Origin: Trogon surrucura
Taxonomy: Eukaryota; Chordata; Aves; Trogoniformes; Trogonidae
Length of the DNA: 64,000 nucleotides
Assembly (NCBI GenBank): GCA_020746105.1
Contig: CM036623.1
Span: 3,968,001-4,032,000, forward strand
Direction: 5' to 3'
Shown: positions 47,848 through 62,560 of the stretch, piece after piece
Layout: every line of letters begins with the position of its first letter
Numbering within the stretch: position 1 is the first letter of the stretch
Notes under the pieces: model-generated
Databases searched by the model: none
The model's input: the letters and a program-made list of their open reading frames with translations, nothing else
What the model was told of the DNA's origin: nothing
Translations under genes and position numbers: made by a program

Positions 47848-49139
47848 AAGCAGAAACTGGACGATATTTGTCTTTCTGAACAAGCTTGCATTTACAGTCC
47901 CCCTTTGCATTACTTGTCTGTATCCTCTTTAGTTTATATATATGCAATAATTTTTTTATATGAAGATACACAGAGTGACCATGCACAAAGGTATTTGCTA
48001 TTGACTATTCACCATCTAGTGTAGGTGGGTTTTTTTGTTGTTTCTTTGTTACAAATATTTTAGTCTATTAAATAAATCCCAGTGTTTTAACGTGGACAAT
48101 CTGTGAAAATCTTCTGAAATCTACTTTTGCTATTTGTTTGTGAATGCTTGCACATATGGGCATTTACAGAAGTCAGATTTTGTTCAAGAACATTAAAAAG
48201 GGTGAAATATGCTGGATAATGTATCTGTGAGGAATAATTTGGCTGATTCCAGTGGCATGTCAAAGAACTCCATTAGGAATCACACAATAACTCTTTTATT
48301 CCATGGGTTGTGCTCTAACCTGATGGAACTCAGCATATTCTGCACATTGCTGTTCTGTACATTGGTCTGGGAGCAGAAGAACACGTTCATTAAAATTCTC
48401 ATCTTGCTTTAAGTATTTTTCTTTGCTAAATTTCAAATAAATAAATTAGTAAAATGGAGGGAGAAACGAGGAATAAACTAATATTATGGTTTCATTATAG
48501 GCATTGCAATTATTACAAAACTCTCTTTTTCCCCTCTAACTCATAATCTATAACAAAGCTATCGTTACATTTGCATGTTTTATACTGTAACTACTTGAGG
48601 GCAATATGTCAGTAAGCATCAGTTTCTAAGTGACTAGAGTTAAAATCATTCTGAATAAATCTTCCATTGAGTCTTTTAACAACAGTGCTAATAATGCTAC
48701 ATAAAGTGTCATCTTTTATGCATTTTAAAAAACTAATCAACTCACAATTAAAGATTTGGTGAACTTACACCACCACTTGGAATAAATAAATACAGCCAAA
48801 GGACAGTGGCATTTATGCTTATATTTCCCTAAGTAACATAAACAGAGACGAAGTGTATGAAGACAATTCATTTTATGTTTTTATTATTATTGTGTGGAAA
48901 AGAGCTCATTTTTTAGGTACGAAAGAAGTTGCAATAAAAAGAGAATGAAGGAAATTAAGGCAGACTAAGGGACTTCCTATTTACACACCCTCTTCCTGCC
49001 CTCATTTGCCCGAATTATATCTGACTTCAATCCCGCGTAAACATCCTGCCCGCACTTCCCTCGCAGGTAGACTGATCTCCTCCTGGATGTGAAGAACGAC
49101 GTCATCTGCATGTGCTGCACCATTTGGCTTAAGTCCTTT

Positions 49140-50120
49140 TAATTTTGCAGTTGTGGACAGTAACGTAGTTCGTCAGTTCTTATGCCAGAAGACTTGTACT
49201 TCTTTTTGTCCTTGTACAATAGCACAAAACTTGTCTGAAAGCTCCCCGATGTTTATAAGAACTTCCTCAAATTTATTCACTACGATTTTTGATAACCTTC
49301 TACTCTTATTCAAACTGCAAACACGGGTTAGATAAATCAGTCCTAGCAATTGTGTTTGAATTACAACGCTGTGAGCATTTTCATTGGGTTGGATATCTAC
49401 AACAAGACAGACAGGGTGCACTCATAAACGACAGAGAAGTCAGCACTCTATTTTATGCTTCATGATACCAAAATAACCACAGATCTGTTGGAATCTATTT
49501 CTACCAGGCTAGTTTGGGCGGAGCGATTTTAGGTGGTATATCATGCAATACTGGTAATAGGTGTCATCACTGAGTTTCATGTTGTATTGCCAGAGGAGCT
49601 CTCCTAATTCAGTTTCACATTGTTTCTCTTGAGGGTGATGATTTGAGTTTCCTGGGACACGTCTCTGTATCCTGGTAGTTGTGGTCACTAGAACATTTAA
49701 TGCCACTTCAACCTAAGTAACGTAGTTTAAGAATTCTCTCTTTCTCTAGAAAAGGAAGTACCTGGTCCTTCTTAAGTTCTTTTTCAATAGCAGAAAATTT
49801 GTTGTCGTTATAAAAAAGACAGTGACTGCCTAAGCCAGTGGGTATGTGTGAATACCAAGCATCTGACTGAGCTCTGAGGGTATGAAAAGCCCTTCTCGTG
49901 TTCTTTTTTTTATCCCTTTCTTCTTCCTCCACCCGAGCCGTTTCAAAAGCAGAAAGAAATTAAACCAGCAATTTTCATTATAAACAAAAGGGCTCAGGTT
50001 TGAATGTTTCTTCTTCAGTTTCATCTTTATCCATGTGGTATTATGTCTGGTGCTGTTACATCTGCTCACTGCTTTTCTTTTGTTGGGAGCCTTCCAGTAT
50101 TCTGCAATCTTTAGCAAGCT
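49140..50120 (-). pseudogene. Coding-like relic, possible decayed pseudogene (low confidence)
   Basis: About 1 kb of the minus strand keeps consecutive open segments in overlapping frames: 49830-50117 (95 codons), 49708-49932 (74), 49509-49706 (65) and 49173-49421 (82, same frame as the previous one). They include protein-like, charge-patterned sequence such as RRAFHTLRAQSDAWYSHIP, FSAIEKELKKDQVLPFLEKE and KFEEVLINIGELSDKF. The pieces could be one ancestral reading frame broken by frameshifts and stops, as in a processed pseudogene. No poly(A) tail or target duplication was found and I recognise no family. Chance open frames remain possible. Confidence 0.27.
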
Positions 50121-53100
50121 CCGTTTACAAACTCAGCAGTCTGCCTTGTTTACTCCAGTGATGTCTCATATAAAGATGTTTAATGTTCAAGACCTCAAAC
50201 CAAGAGGTCCATAGAGGAATGAATATGATTTGGTATAAAACATAAAGGTGGTAGGGAGGGACCTGTAAGAGGAAAGAGGCAGTACAGGGAGGTGGCTATC
50301 AAAGATTAAGTTTAAGAGTTGATGGTGATGATTTTTTTTTAACTTAACTCATTATTTGGAGCATAAGTTTGTAGCAAGGAGTTATTCAAGCCTTCCTATG
50401 GCATTTTATAACACTGGAAATGCTGTGAACACATAATTGACTGGGGTTTGTCTTTATCTTGTATGAAGGATACTGGTTTTGAAATGGTCCATAAAAATGG
50501 CGTATTAGCATAGGGTTTTTTTGAAAAAATCTTATAAAAAGTTATGAAATATACAATGCCTCCTTTTATTTTCTCTTTCTTACCTTCCTCATTGCCATTA
50601 TGTCTTCAAGCAAGAAAGTACAGTTTTCATGTCAATAAAAGGACAAGACATTTTCCCCAGCTAGCAGTTAACTAGCTTTATAGTCATTAATCTCTATTTG
50701 AGATACCCATAATGTCTATTATCTGGGGAATTATATAGGACATCAGCAAATTTCTTCCTGAGCTCAGTAGAGCTTCAACAAAGGCTGTAGTTCTAACCTA
50801 ACACATCCCTATGCTGAAAAATTAAAGAATTGGAGTGGTCTCAGGAAGCAGAATTCCTCCTGACCTGCTTCTCTACCTAAAGGAGTTACTATACATGGTC
50901 ACAATGATATAGAGAGCATATAGCAGCAGGAATAATCTCCTCCTAAATGCCATTGCTTGTCGTGGTCATACCCTAATAAAAGAACAGTTCTTACACTGCC
51001 TGGACCTGACAGAATGGTACTGAAGTGGGATGTAAATCAGTCAAACACAGAATTCTATGGATGCAGTAAGGCGAGACACCAATTCAGTTTGATAAGTATG
51101 CAAACTATTTACTTTTCACAACTACAGGAAAATTATATTCTTTGTTTCTTGGAAAGGGTTCGTGAACACCTGCACACATGTGCTTTACCACGCTTCTCAA
51201 GTCCTTCTCTTCCTCATGAATATTTCAGCCATGCAGATAGAAGGAAAAAATACCACGTTATTCAAGTAACCAGTAACATCAAGTGAATAACAATAGGTAT
51301 AAACAATCAAAACTGTAGTCATAGTAGGCAATTCATGACAAAGCGTAAGACTTCAATTGTTTGTATAAAAAAGAGAAACAACTTGGAATGAAAATCGCTT
51401 CAAAACCACAAAATCCCTATTTGTATAAAATCTGTGAACTGAAAAGGGGCTAAATTTATTAAGAAACCCAAGCTGCTGCAAGTGATTTACATTGATGAAG
51501 TAGTTCACCAAGCTCTAATAACAATGCAAGCAACTTTCAGTACCAGAGCTCTAACAGTATTCAGAGAAGTTCAGGTGTATTTTGCCCGTTGATATTTGTC
51601 TGGTACAAAAGAAGAATGAAAGCAGTTGTAAGCAAAGCAGCTCAAACCCCAGCAAATAATATCTCAATCTTCCTATATTCTTTTTTAGTCATTGCACCAT
51701 AGCATGAGTAATTTTGAAACTGCAGCATTCCATTTATTGTACAATTATGTTATATTATTTTCCTGTTGCCACAAAGCTTCCATGAAAACATGCTCCATAT
51801 ATGGCTAAGCAGTTTACCTTGTGTGAATATTTGCATTAAATAAATGAAAATTCACCTCTTTCTAAAGATATCACGCCGAGACACAAAAGTGTTCCCTGCT
51901 ATTAGGAATGTGATTGTAGAGATCTAAAAATTGTAAATGAATTTGTAGATGGTTGGTTCCATTTAAGTAAAATAGACTGAGCATGGATCTTTATGAAAAT
52001 GTGTTTACTTAACCAGAAAACACAAATATTTCTATTAAATCTACCTTCAAGTTTAACTCCAAATTTCTGATTTCTCATGCATGTACGATTTTATGGAGTT
52101 ATACTTAAAAACAGTGTTTCACTGACAGTCATGTAGTCTCTTTCTCCAACAACACTTTAGGGTACGGGAAAAACTTCAGAAGTGCAGCGGACAGTTTTAA
52201 ATAAATCCATGGTATAGCATCTGTAGCAGAGCTTTATCCATTTATTTCCCCAGTACTGAGCCACCTAAATCATTGATTTGCTTATAACGGGGAGCTTAGA
52301 ACTTACATTGTAATTATGCCTACTATTGTGAATCGAAAAAGTCAAGCTGGCTGTGTATTACTTTTATTAAATGCAAAGTACATGCTATTGCACTTTATTT
52401 TTATTTAAAATTGCATTGCTTTTCTGAATGGTTAATGAAGAAAAAACAATAACAAGAAAGACCGTCAGTGTGTATGTGCAGTGCACAATGCCTACGGGTT
52501 CGAAAATGGAATTAAACACACCAATAGGGAAAAAAAATCACATGAGGAGAAATGAAGCTTCAGAACAAATGTATTTTTGTGATACTGTCTGTAATTCATG
52601 CTGGATAATCATGAACCCAGCAGTTAATGACCTCTACTCTGATACATTAAGTCCAACCAAAGATAATGGTGTCCTGCGTAAATTAACAAACCCAGTGGTA
52701 AACTTGCTTCTAGTTCAGCGGGAGACAGTGTGCAAATTAGCATCAGTCCTTAATAAGATCAGTGTCCTGCAATCTACAGTTCTGCAGTGTTCATAATGCT
52801 GTTTCTTTTCAGGTGAAAATTTTTTCTCTAGAGGACACTTGCGCAATCCATTCTTCTGACAGAGAATCATCCTCACTCTAATCAGTCCCCTCCTTGAAAA
52901 CTTTCCCGATTTCTTACACTTTCATGCTGTGAGTGCTGCTGTGAGTTGCTGGGAATGATTATTCATTTGTAAGCTTCTTTAATAACATTTCCTTTAGATG
53001 TCGAGGTACCCAACAGAGCAAACCAGGATTTGATTTCATAATTATAACTATTCAGCAAAAGTAATGGTCACTCTATTGGCAATCTTTGCCTAATTTGTTC

Positions 53101-56100
53101 ATCGTAGTTTATTATCTTTTGCAAATGTCAAATAAACTATTATCTGCCACATAATTCAAAGGTAAACTATCATCAAGGACCTAATTCTGAGAACTACACT
53201 GCATATTGCCCTTGTATGGTTAGAGTCAAGCTCTACCCATCCAATTCTGAAATCAGATTACTCGGCAGCTGCCCCGAGGTGTCCTGCGCCGTTTGGGAAC
53301 TGGCCCCAACATCAACCCTCCACACCACCGACCGTAGTGTCCACAAAGCTACATTCAGAAGCAATTTGACATTTTCTGCTTAGAGATACATTGGAGATTT
53401 AGGAACATCATCCACATGTTTTAAAACATTTTTTTGAGTTTCCCTTTCCAAGCTGTAAAACCACAATTAATTATTTGAAAGCCAGATATACGGAATCTAT
53501 TAAAACACCTTCTAAAACTGGTTAGTGGGGTTATAGTGAGAACCTATGGACAAATATTCACTTTTCTTTTCATGCTTTCTACCACTTGGTAAAAAAAATT
53601 CTTCATGGGCAGTCTTTCCACTGTTCCGTTATCTCAATAGATGATCAGACCATATCTGCCAAAAAAATAAGTTATAATAAGTCATGGATGTTGTCCAACA
53701 GCACACGAATGCTTTTTCTATGAACAAAATTTTCACGAAATTAGATGAAGCCTAATGAGGACATTTCAGCTATAATTTATGGGCTGAAAAAAGAGGACGT
53801 TCTCTAATTTGTCTGTATAGCGATGCACGATTATGAAGCTGGGGGGGAAGGGAGTGTTCCAGCACATACCTGATAGAGACACGAGAATGTGGTATATTCT
53901 TCGTACACTTCTAATGGGAGTTTTGTAAGAAAAAGTTTAATACACAGCTCTTGTCTGAACAAACCTCTCACTGTAAAATGTTTACCTTTAATGACATGTA
54001 CTATTATTTCATGATTATTTTAAAATACACTTAAAGAGTTTTACATGTTAACCAGCTACTAAGAATGCCTTAATAGAGAACTAATTTTTGTTAGAGGTGT
54101 CTCGACAATTTGAATTTTATATGCATGCATTATGTTTTCTTAAAATGGGGAAATTATGCATCTGAAGGAATCTGTCTAGAATAATGGGGTTCTATAGAGG
54201 TTACTTTAATCACGTTCACCAGCAGTTATAGCTGTTTTACATCTTATTTGCAACAAAAGGGAACTCTAATTATCTTCAAAAAGAGCATAAAATGGTGTGC
54301 TTTGCTGCTGATGTAATGTTGATTCGTGAATGCTGCTGATAGGAACTGACAACTAAATACATGTCACACTTTTAAGAAATCAGTGGTGGTGACAGGATAA
54401 CCCTCTTTTGTGACCTGGGGACCAGGAGATGGGGTATATATTTGCTTGCTAAGTAGAAACAATTTACAGTTTTCACTTTAAAATAAAAAGAAAAATGCTG
54501 CTCTAGATGGGTTATCGATTATTTTTAACAATGCACGACTTCCGTTATGAATTACAAGTTGCCTTCTGTAAACTAGATCTAGTGCTTACAATCGCCCGTA
54601 AAACAGTAACACCTCTTTGCATATTAGTCTCAGTTTTCATAAATTACTGACTATTTTATCTTGCCGTATGTTTATATAACATATATATAACAGATATGTA
54701 TTCACTGCACTTGTAATAAGGGTCAATAAAGAATTTCTACATCTTGCAGCATGGTTTCGAATGCTTGCATTTCAAGCTCACATTTATAAGTGCAAACGAG
54801 AGACACGCAAGGCACCAAAAAGTCCAAAATTTGTCAAAACAACTGTGTGTCAACGCCCATGGCACCCATGCATAGGAAACAATTGTCTTATAATCCATTT
54901 CAAATATGAAATTAGGCAGCAGAGATTTAAAAATGTTAGACATAACCATTCTTTGCAGTGGAGAGTTACTACTCATGCCTGAATGCTCTGTGTTTAACCT
55001 AAATATTGAGATACCTGCCCCGTATGAAAGTTTAACTCACAGCCTTTGTTTATTTAAACTAAGGACAGTAATTAAAATGCTTATATAGGCTGAATTCAGC
55101 AGTATTTTATGACTGTCAGTTTTAGTCAACATTCATGGATTTTAATCCCTTAGTAGGTCTAACGCTGACTGTAAAGGGTTAAAGTAGTCTAGATTTATTA
55201 CTGTGTACCTCTTCTGTGGTATTTACTGATTAATAGATATTTGTTCAATATTTCTTTTCATAAATTTGTCAGCTCTGCATGCCAATGGTATTTGCATGTG
55301 TGTCTGTGTGTTAGTATGCAATCAATCATTTGTGCGTGGTTAAATGCAGCCAAAGGTTTTCCTCAACTGAAAGAAAAATAGAGAAAAATATGGTCCACTT
55401 TGGGTTTTATTCTACCCAGACAGTCTATGGCTTGGAGATGATTAAAGTTGAAAAATTATTTTATCAGATGTTCTTCCGATAGTAATCTCCCCAGCTGGGC
55501 ACTTTCTTTGTCCCTTTGTTATGATATACTCACATAACTAATGCCAAACCAGCAGTATGAGTACCATTATTTTACCAGTGCCTTCTCTCATAAGTCTTGT
55601 CCAGTAATGTCTTTTACACCCATTTCACAGCAGTGTCACATAAATACCAGATTTGATCCAAAAGCTCCTGCGAGTAGCTTCAGCAAACCACCCATTTTAG
55701 AGCACAAGCACAATGACTGACTAGAGCTTGGTTCGGAGAGCCTAAAAAGCTTCTCTATCCAGGTTCCTAGAGATTTTAAGTAACATTTTTATTACATGTT
55801 ATTTACTCTGGCTTGTTCTATTTACATTTGAGCAATACTCTGGTACACAGTCTTTAAATGGACAAGAGTCGTTCTCTTTTGCCAAATGCCTGGGGAATGA
55901 CCTTTTCATTTTATGGCTTATTTTTTTCTACTGGCTACCCAGGCATGTTTTGTTGTAATTGTCAGATGGAAAGAAAATGCAGTTTTAACAGTTACTGAAT
56001 GGTACCTTTCTGTTTAAAAAGCAAGAAATCGTGTACAAAATTGCAAAGTTGGTTAGTTTTATATTCCTTAATTTCCATGACAAAAAAATTCTCTGTTTTC

Positions 56101-59100
56101 ATCACTGCTAGTTAGAAACTGCAAATGTGGGAGAGAAGCAGTTATTTTTGAATACTTAAGAAGATGAAAAATCTTCGTTTATCTTATGTACATAGCACAA
56201 ATCCACACTGGTATTTTTCACCTCCACTTTTCCATTAGAAATAAGAAACATATTTCATCTATAAATGAGACTATGTAGGATGATTTCACATATATTACCA
56301 TTTGAAGCTAAGATCTCTTCTTCATGAAATTCAATGTCCTAAATAAAATGTTTTGTACTGCTTTAATTTGTTGTCTGTGGTGGCATAAATACCAGTTTCT
56401 GAGAGAGTGCTTGTCTCTAACTGAAAAGGAGTCCAAGATTGACTGTGAGATGACAGGATTCATCTACTGATGTCCTTTTTCACATTTTTCAGCAATTTTT
56501 AAATGTCCTGGGGTCATCCCATGGTATGGATGGCTTCAGGTGAAGGTTTCCTGTAGTACCATTTCTCTCATAATCTCCATAGAATTTCCAGGTTTGTGGA
56601 AGGGTCCAGTCAGCCTTGTCCAGCACCTGCTATGATGTTCCTTCCTCCTACTGTAGTTCTCAGAAGGCTTCTTTACATCGAGTGAGAGTTCCTGGACTGC
56701 TAATGACTCAACCTGCCTCTTTTTTGAATGAGAACCATTTTTACATGATAAATAACAAATACACAGAAGTATAAATATACAGGAGAACAAGCAATGTGAT
56801 TTTAAGCATTTGGCACAACATGAGCTCTCATTTCCTCTGCTCTTCTGAGCTTCTCAGCAAATAATTTCATTTTCTGAGCTTCCTTGGCCCTGCACAAGCC
56901 TGGTCCCCACCCCACCAAGCTGGCCCCACTGGCAGCCCCTTGTGCCAGGCACTCAGCCGGACGGGCCACCAGTTCTCGTTTTAAGCTCTGCCCTCAGCTC
57001 ACATTTCTCTTGACTTGTCTCTCAATCTCCTCTTTTCAACCTCCTGTCGGTTCTTGCCAGCACACCAGCCCTATTTCCCTCCTTCTAGATTCTTTTTTTC
57101 CCCTTTCTTTTATCAGCTCTTGTGGATTAGACATAAGCGCTGCAGAATGGTCCTTTTTTCCCCCCCTTTTTCCACCAAAAATGCATAGCAAGAAACAACC
57201 AACCTGTCCCACTGCACGTGGAAGGTGGGGAAAGAAGCGAACAGACCTTATCACAGTATGCTTTTTTGAGCTCTTTTCTTTCTTCTGAGAAGCCTCAGGT
57301 TGCTAAGAGAAGAGAAAGCCCTCCCACAGCGGGCTTCACTGCCTGCCTTCCTGAGGAAGCAGGCGAGCTATGGAGACAGGCAATAGATAGGAAAGGCTTT
57401 CCTTGTGATGGAGCCAGAAATTTTCAGAGGCCTGGAGGTTCCCATGTCATCATGCAATCTCAGCCAAAAGCCCGTTTCTCATCACTAATTCATGGGAGCT
57501 GGCATTAACTACGTGTTACTCATTAGCTTTGTTACAGCTGTGGGTGGGAGCTGGAAGAAGACACGTTGCTCTCCAGGCCCGGTGTAGGCAAGCTGGCCCC
57601 TTGTGCAAGGAGTATTATTTTTAAATGTCAACTATGTAATAAGCGGTGACTCAAGGGACTAACAAAGCTCAAAACAGAGGCACTCGTCTGTCTAATAAAC
57701 ACGGAGCTGGATGGTTAAGTATCTCGTTTAAGTACGGAGAGTCCTCTGAACTCAGCAGCCAGGCTGATCCCAGCTGCCCATCGCCCTACCTTGTGTCTAA
57801 ACATCATGTGCGATAGCCCAAACCCAGACCTCCCACGAGTGGCAGGGCCCAGTGTGGGAACCTCCAACAAAGTCAGGCTTTGGGTGTCAGAAGAGCTCTT
57901 GGCACCTGAAGAGCAACACAAAGAAGATTACTGTTCATTGACAAGTTGTTTCTCTTCTTTTTTACTTAAGAATCTAGGGCCCAAAATACATGACTATAGG
58001 GCCTGATCAAAGCCCGCTAATTTCCATAGGAGTCGTGGCATTGACTTTGATAGGCTGTGAATCAAATCAAGCCCATCCCCAAGTAGAACATATGGGTCTC
58101 CTGCACAGCCTATTTCTATTCATATTTTGCATCTTTGGGGTTTTTTTTTTATTTATTTCATACATTATTCACAGTTTGTGATGGCAGAAAGACAGTTTAT
58201 ATCCTTGACACAAAGAAAACAAAGAAAGAAATACAGCATATGTGTTGTCATTATTATGAAAACTAAGGCATATTGGGCACAATGCATTTCATTTTCATTA
58301 TATTACAGGATTCTAATAAGCATCATTGATAGCTAAGTCACTTGTCCTCAGCACAAGTAAAGAAGAAAGAAATGAAAACTTTTCAGGTTGTTTTTGAAAA
58401 TCTTGTATACTGTCTAGGCATTTTAGGCACAAATTTAATTTCACTTCAACATCACAGGTTCCTTTGATGACAAAGTCACGTATCTTTAGTCCCAAACACA
58501 AAAGTAAATAAGACATTTAGATAGTTTTCTCTTACTTTGAAGGCAGTTTTATATTGGAAAATGTGAATGCATAAATCAGGCACGTTGGATTTTCTAGTTC
58601 GGTCCAGCTCTGAGCTTAATAAGGGCAGTTATCTAATACCTGATAAAACACAACTGTGTCTATCTAAAGGTCTGAAGAAACATGAAATCTTTAAGCAAAT
58701 CTAGATTAGGGTGGAAAGGCAGGACTGAACCACCTCTCATGACCAGTCTCTGGGCCCAGCCCTATGCAATGTGTACAGTTGTAGTCAAGCTCCCATATTC
58801 GTTCAATCTGAGTTATAACTCGAGGTCTCAGAAGATCTGGGAAATGTTGAGGTTTCACCATGTATTTGTTTATGCTAATTTTAATTGAATGCAATTGGTT
58901 ACCTAATATCTATCAAGTTTTTTTACTCAAAACTTCCCAATATTTCCCTCACACACTGCCTGTATTTGCTCTCCACTTAGAAGAACTTTTTTGTGCAGAT
59001 TACAAATTAATGTCTGATTGCCAGGAGGAAAGAGTGATTATGAAATCCACAGTAACAATATTTTAAACAAATAAATAAAAACAGCTGGGAAGTGTCAACA

Positions 59101-62100
59101 GGATCTCTAAACAAACAGTTTAATGTCACTTAAAAACTATGGGCAGAACATTTTCCCCATTGAGATGTGGCAGTGGTATTTCTAACACCACTCAGCAACT
59201 AGGAAAGAGAACACTAAATGAAAATAGTCTTTTGTGGTGATTTTTCTTTTGGCAGGAAGAAAACGAATGAGTATGGTTTTTCTTGTGAGTCAGTGATGAA
59301 TGTTTTTCACGTATGCCACTGCTGAGCTTCCTGTAGGTCATAACAGATACAAGTGGGAGGAGAGGACAGTTGTCTGCGAGAAGATCACAGCATTAAAAAA
59401 ATTCCATTTCATGGTTTCAGTGAACCAGGAGAATTCTATTTAAAACTTAAAGACACTTTCTCAGATTTTCACACTGAACTGCAATTCGCTCCGCACCAGC
59501 GCAATAAAGCCATATTTGTTTGCAGAAAAATTCTCATTCATCAGCTCTGTCCCAGAGTTCTATTAATCTGCATGCGTGTGCTCTTTAACAGATTAAAAAC
59601 CAAACCTCTTAGGAAAATGATTAGACAGAGTGCTTCTATACACATAGCTTTCGACTGAGTAATACATTTGGAGAGATCTGCTACAGACATAACCATTTAA
59701 ACAGTTTAGATCACTGGCCGTATGGACAAGTTATTTAATGGTTAAAGTTTTTTAAAAGCTTGGGATTTGCTGTGTTGTCACATCGTAGTTTAAGAGTGCC
59801 GGTCAGGAAACTCTCTTCTCAATTTGAGAATTACTTTTTTTTTTAGGTTTTTTTGTCCTTTCCTTTTTCTGGTCTAGGATGAGGGCTAATTCTAGTTCTA
59901 TGAAAAATGAGCAGTCTCCTGGCCTCTTAGGCTAGCGAGCCAATTCTGCTAACGGGTGCCCAGAGCCCCCAGGGCCACTTTGCTGGTGTGTCCGCAAGGG
60001 TTTGCGCAGGGAAGGGCTATTGGGAACAGAAGGAAGGCAGGCACCGACTGGTGCATGAAGCATGGTCTTCCCATCTCCCCCTCACTTCCAACATTTCCTG
60101 ACCTCCAAAGACCTTCCTTCCTATTATCCATTCCCTCCTCACTTTCCCCCCAAACACCTTTGCTGATTCTTGGTCCTTGCTCCTGAGCACCTGGGAACTT
60201 TTTTTTTGCTGTTTTGAATTTTCTGAGTCCAAGAATGGCTGAGGAGTCTGTGCTAACTGAGAAAAAAAAGTGAAGTTTGCAAAGTTTTTCTAAAAGAGAA
60301 GCGAAGAATGTGACAGTGAGATGAAACATAATGGTCAGAGGAATATGGGAAAGCAACACACAGGTTTCTGGTGTCAATCTCTTTCTAGCTGTGACCCCAA
60401 AATCCATCAGGGGTTTTGACACTGTTACAATATAAAGTTTTGTGTGAATAGATATTACTTAGATGAATGTTCTGTTTCCAGTAAACCTGGAAAGAAGTTT
60501 CAATGTACTCAAAGTGGAGTGTAACTGTAAAAATTCTACCCATCTTTGAAATAAACACTTCTTACAAGCGCCCAGTCTATGCTATGTGCTCCTTCAACTG
60601 TATTTCAAATATGACTTTTTATTAATGTCACTGTTATTGCTTGCATTCCTGACTCTGTGTAAAGGAATAGGATTTGTTTAATCTCCTTTCTCTCCAAGTA
60701 TACTTGTCATCTTGAGTTCCAACTTTTAAAAAAATCTTAATCTGGCTAGTTGTCTGATAGTATTTGGCTTCTTCTAGATTAGGCTGGGTTTTGTGTCTTT
60801 AATAAAAGTAACTTAATGCTGACTACCAATCTGAAAAAACTTTTAATATTGCTGACTTAAGGATTATTATTACAGATAACATGTCTTTTGATCTACTCAG
60901 CAGTGTGAAAATATTATATTTACAGCAAAGAAATATTTAACCCAACCAAAACCAGCAAAGAGAAGAAAATTCAAGAACTCAAAAACCTAGGAACAGATCT
61001 TTAGGGTATATAGGCATTTCTCTTTTAGTCTGAAACCCATATCTGACCAAAAAATTTCACTTTGAAAATCTGTGCAGGTACGGGAGAGATTAATCTTTTG
61101 TTCAGCAGCTTTCATTAGTTTATAGTGTAAAGAAAGTTTTAAATATTGTCACATCCAAAAGTGGATTCTTAGTTTTGTTTTCTTTTCATGATGTTTCACA
61201 TAACTGAGACTCATGAAACTCATAATTCAGGCTTAAAAGTCACACAGTGAAGTGGCTGAATTGATCTACAAGACAGATATAAAACTGAAATTTAAAAGTA
61301 CTACTTGTGGAAGACAGTGCCTATATGCTTTAGTTGTAAACTGGGGGATTGGGATTAGCATGAAACACTAAGCACACACAGAAGATGCTTCATATACCAA
61401 AGATAAGACAATTATTCCAGCAAGGGAGGGTTTCTTTGTTACCAACATCTTCTAAATGTACAGGCAGGACCAAGTTTGCAAAAAAAAAGAGGTGTAATAA
61501 TGCAGTAGTCCAGATAGGACAGCCAGAGGATGCAAACCTTTTCAGTCATGCAGGTCCTTCTTCAGGTCATACACATCAAAGTGCCATAGATATTTCATGA
61601 TTATGTCGACACTAGTTTTGCAAATATTTAGAATCAAAGTAAATGAGGTCAGTGTTTTGTGGAAAAGACCAGTCAATTATCCTATAATTAAAGCCTGCAT
61701 AATAATGCATTACACCATGGAATATAATTCACATTCAGTGTGCAGCTGTACAACTGGTATTTCCTAACACTAGAATAATAGACTCTGCAATCTCAGTAAT
61801 TGTAGCACTGACTTGAAAATCTTGGAGATGCAGAAGATGTAAAAGGCATTCTCCCCAGCAAGTTACTGGTTTGTTTTTTCTTTGATAAGCACAATGACAT
61901 TATGTTCCTCCTCTTCGTTCAAAACTGTGGTGAGCAAGTTGATTTTGTGCCTTGCATTGTTAAAATTTTGTAGTAGTTTTGCAAGACTGAAATACTTGGG
62001 TAAGAATAATATAGCCACACCTTTTTAACACATACTCTTCTTGTTTCTTCTGGCCTGAAAGGGCTTACTTTATTGCATTACTGTACCTTCTGCCCTAAGG

Positions 62101-62353
62101 AGGAAATATGCTCACCCTCTGCATTGGATATCTTTGTAGAGCAGAAATGCACATGCCCATAAAAGAAGAGTAAACTGGCCCTCTCTGAGCTATAAAATCA
62201 GATTGTGGATGATTGATTTATCAATCTAAACCCAGTATTTACATGCCTTCAGCTGTATCTTGCATACAGGTGAGTCTTCCTGGTTCATTTGCTAGTGTTT
62301 TGGCCTTCACAAGATACTGATATAGATGGCAGTGTTACCCGTGCTTAAATCCA
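50121..62353. other. AT-rich region almost free of recognisable repeats
   Basis: Twelve kilobases without a recognised CR1 copy. Contains one 122-codon ATG frame (52428-52796, plus), a GC-richer stretch at about 56.88-57.60 kb with a pyrimidine-rich 134-codon frame, and a 157-codon minus frame at 59949-60422 starting with GTG; none has homology I recognise, splice support or a good start. The lack of insertions would fit a regulatory region under constraint, but repeat-poor stretches are also common in birds. Confidence 0.35.
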
Positions 62354-62359
62354 TTTATT
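62354..62359 (-). terminator. Possible poly(A) signal AATAAA
   Basis: Canonical AATAAA on the minus strand about 200 bases downstream of the stop codon of the candidate terminal exon at 62561-62675. The position is as expected for a 3' end, but the hexamer is common in AT-rich DNA. Confidence 0.3.
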
Positions 62360-62560
62360 TGATGAAAGCAAAAGTTACTACTTAAATTCTTCTTTAAAAG
62401 CTTCAAAAGGTAGTAAATTATCTAAAATACAAGGCAAGAAATCAGCTGATTTACATACATATGTAATGACAGTATTAAAGAAATTCACTCAACAAGAGTG
62501 AAATATTCAAATGCAGTTTTAACCAGATCCTGCTCCACATAACCCAAAAAAGCAAGAGGT

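Larger units (their letters stand above)
46346..49139. other. AT-rich non-coding DNA
   Basis: No gene or interspersed repeat recognised; hairpin, small duplication and quadruplex motif listed separately. Confidence 0.4.

Noticed and set aside
52488..52512. GGGTTCGAAA word resembling a tRNA T-arm
   Set aside because: No acceptor stem, anticodon arm or D-arm could be folded around it.
56884..57288. 134-codon plus-strand frame
   Set aside because: Begins at a non-ATG codon and is open mainly because the region is pyrimidine-rich; no recognisable domain.
59949..60422. 157-codon minus-strand frame
   Set aside because: Begins at GTG, has no splice or start support and no recognisable domain; overlapping frames in both directions suggest a stop-poor GC patch.
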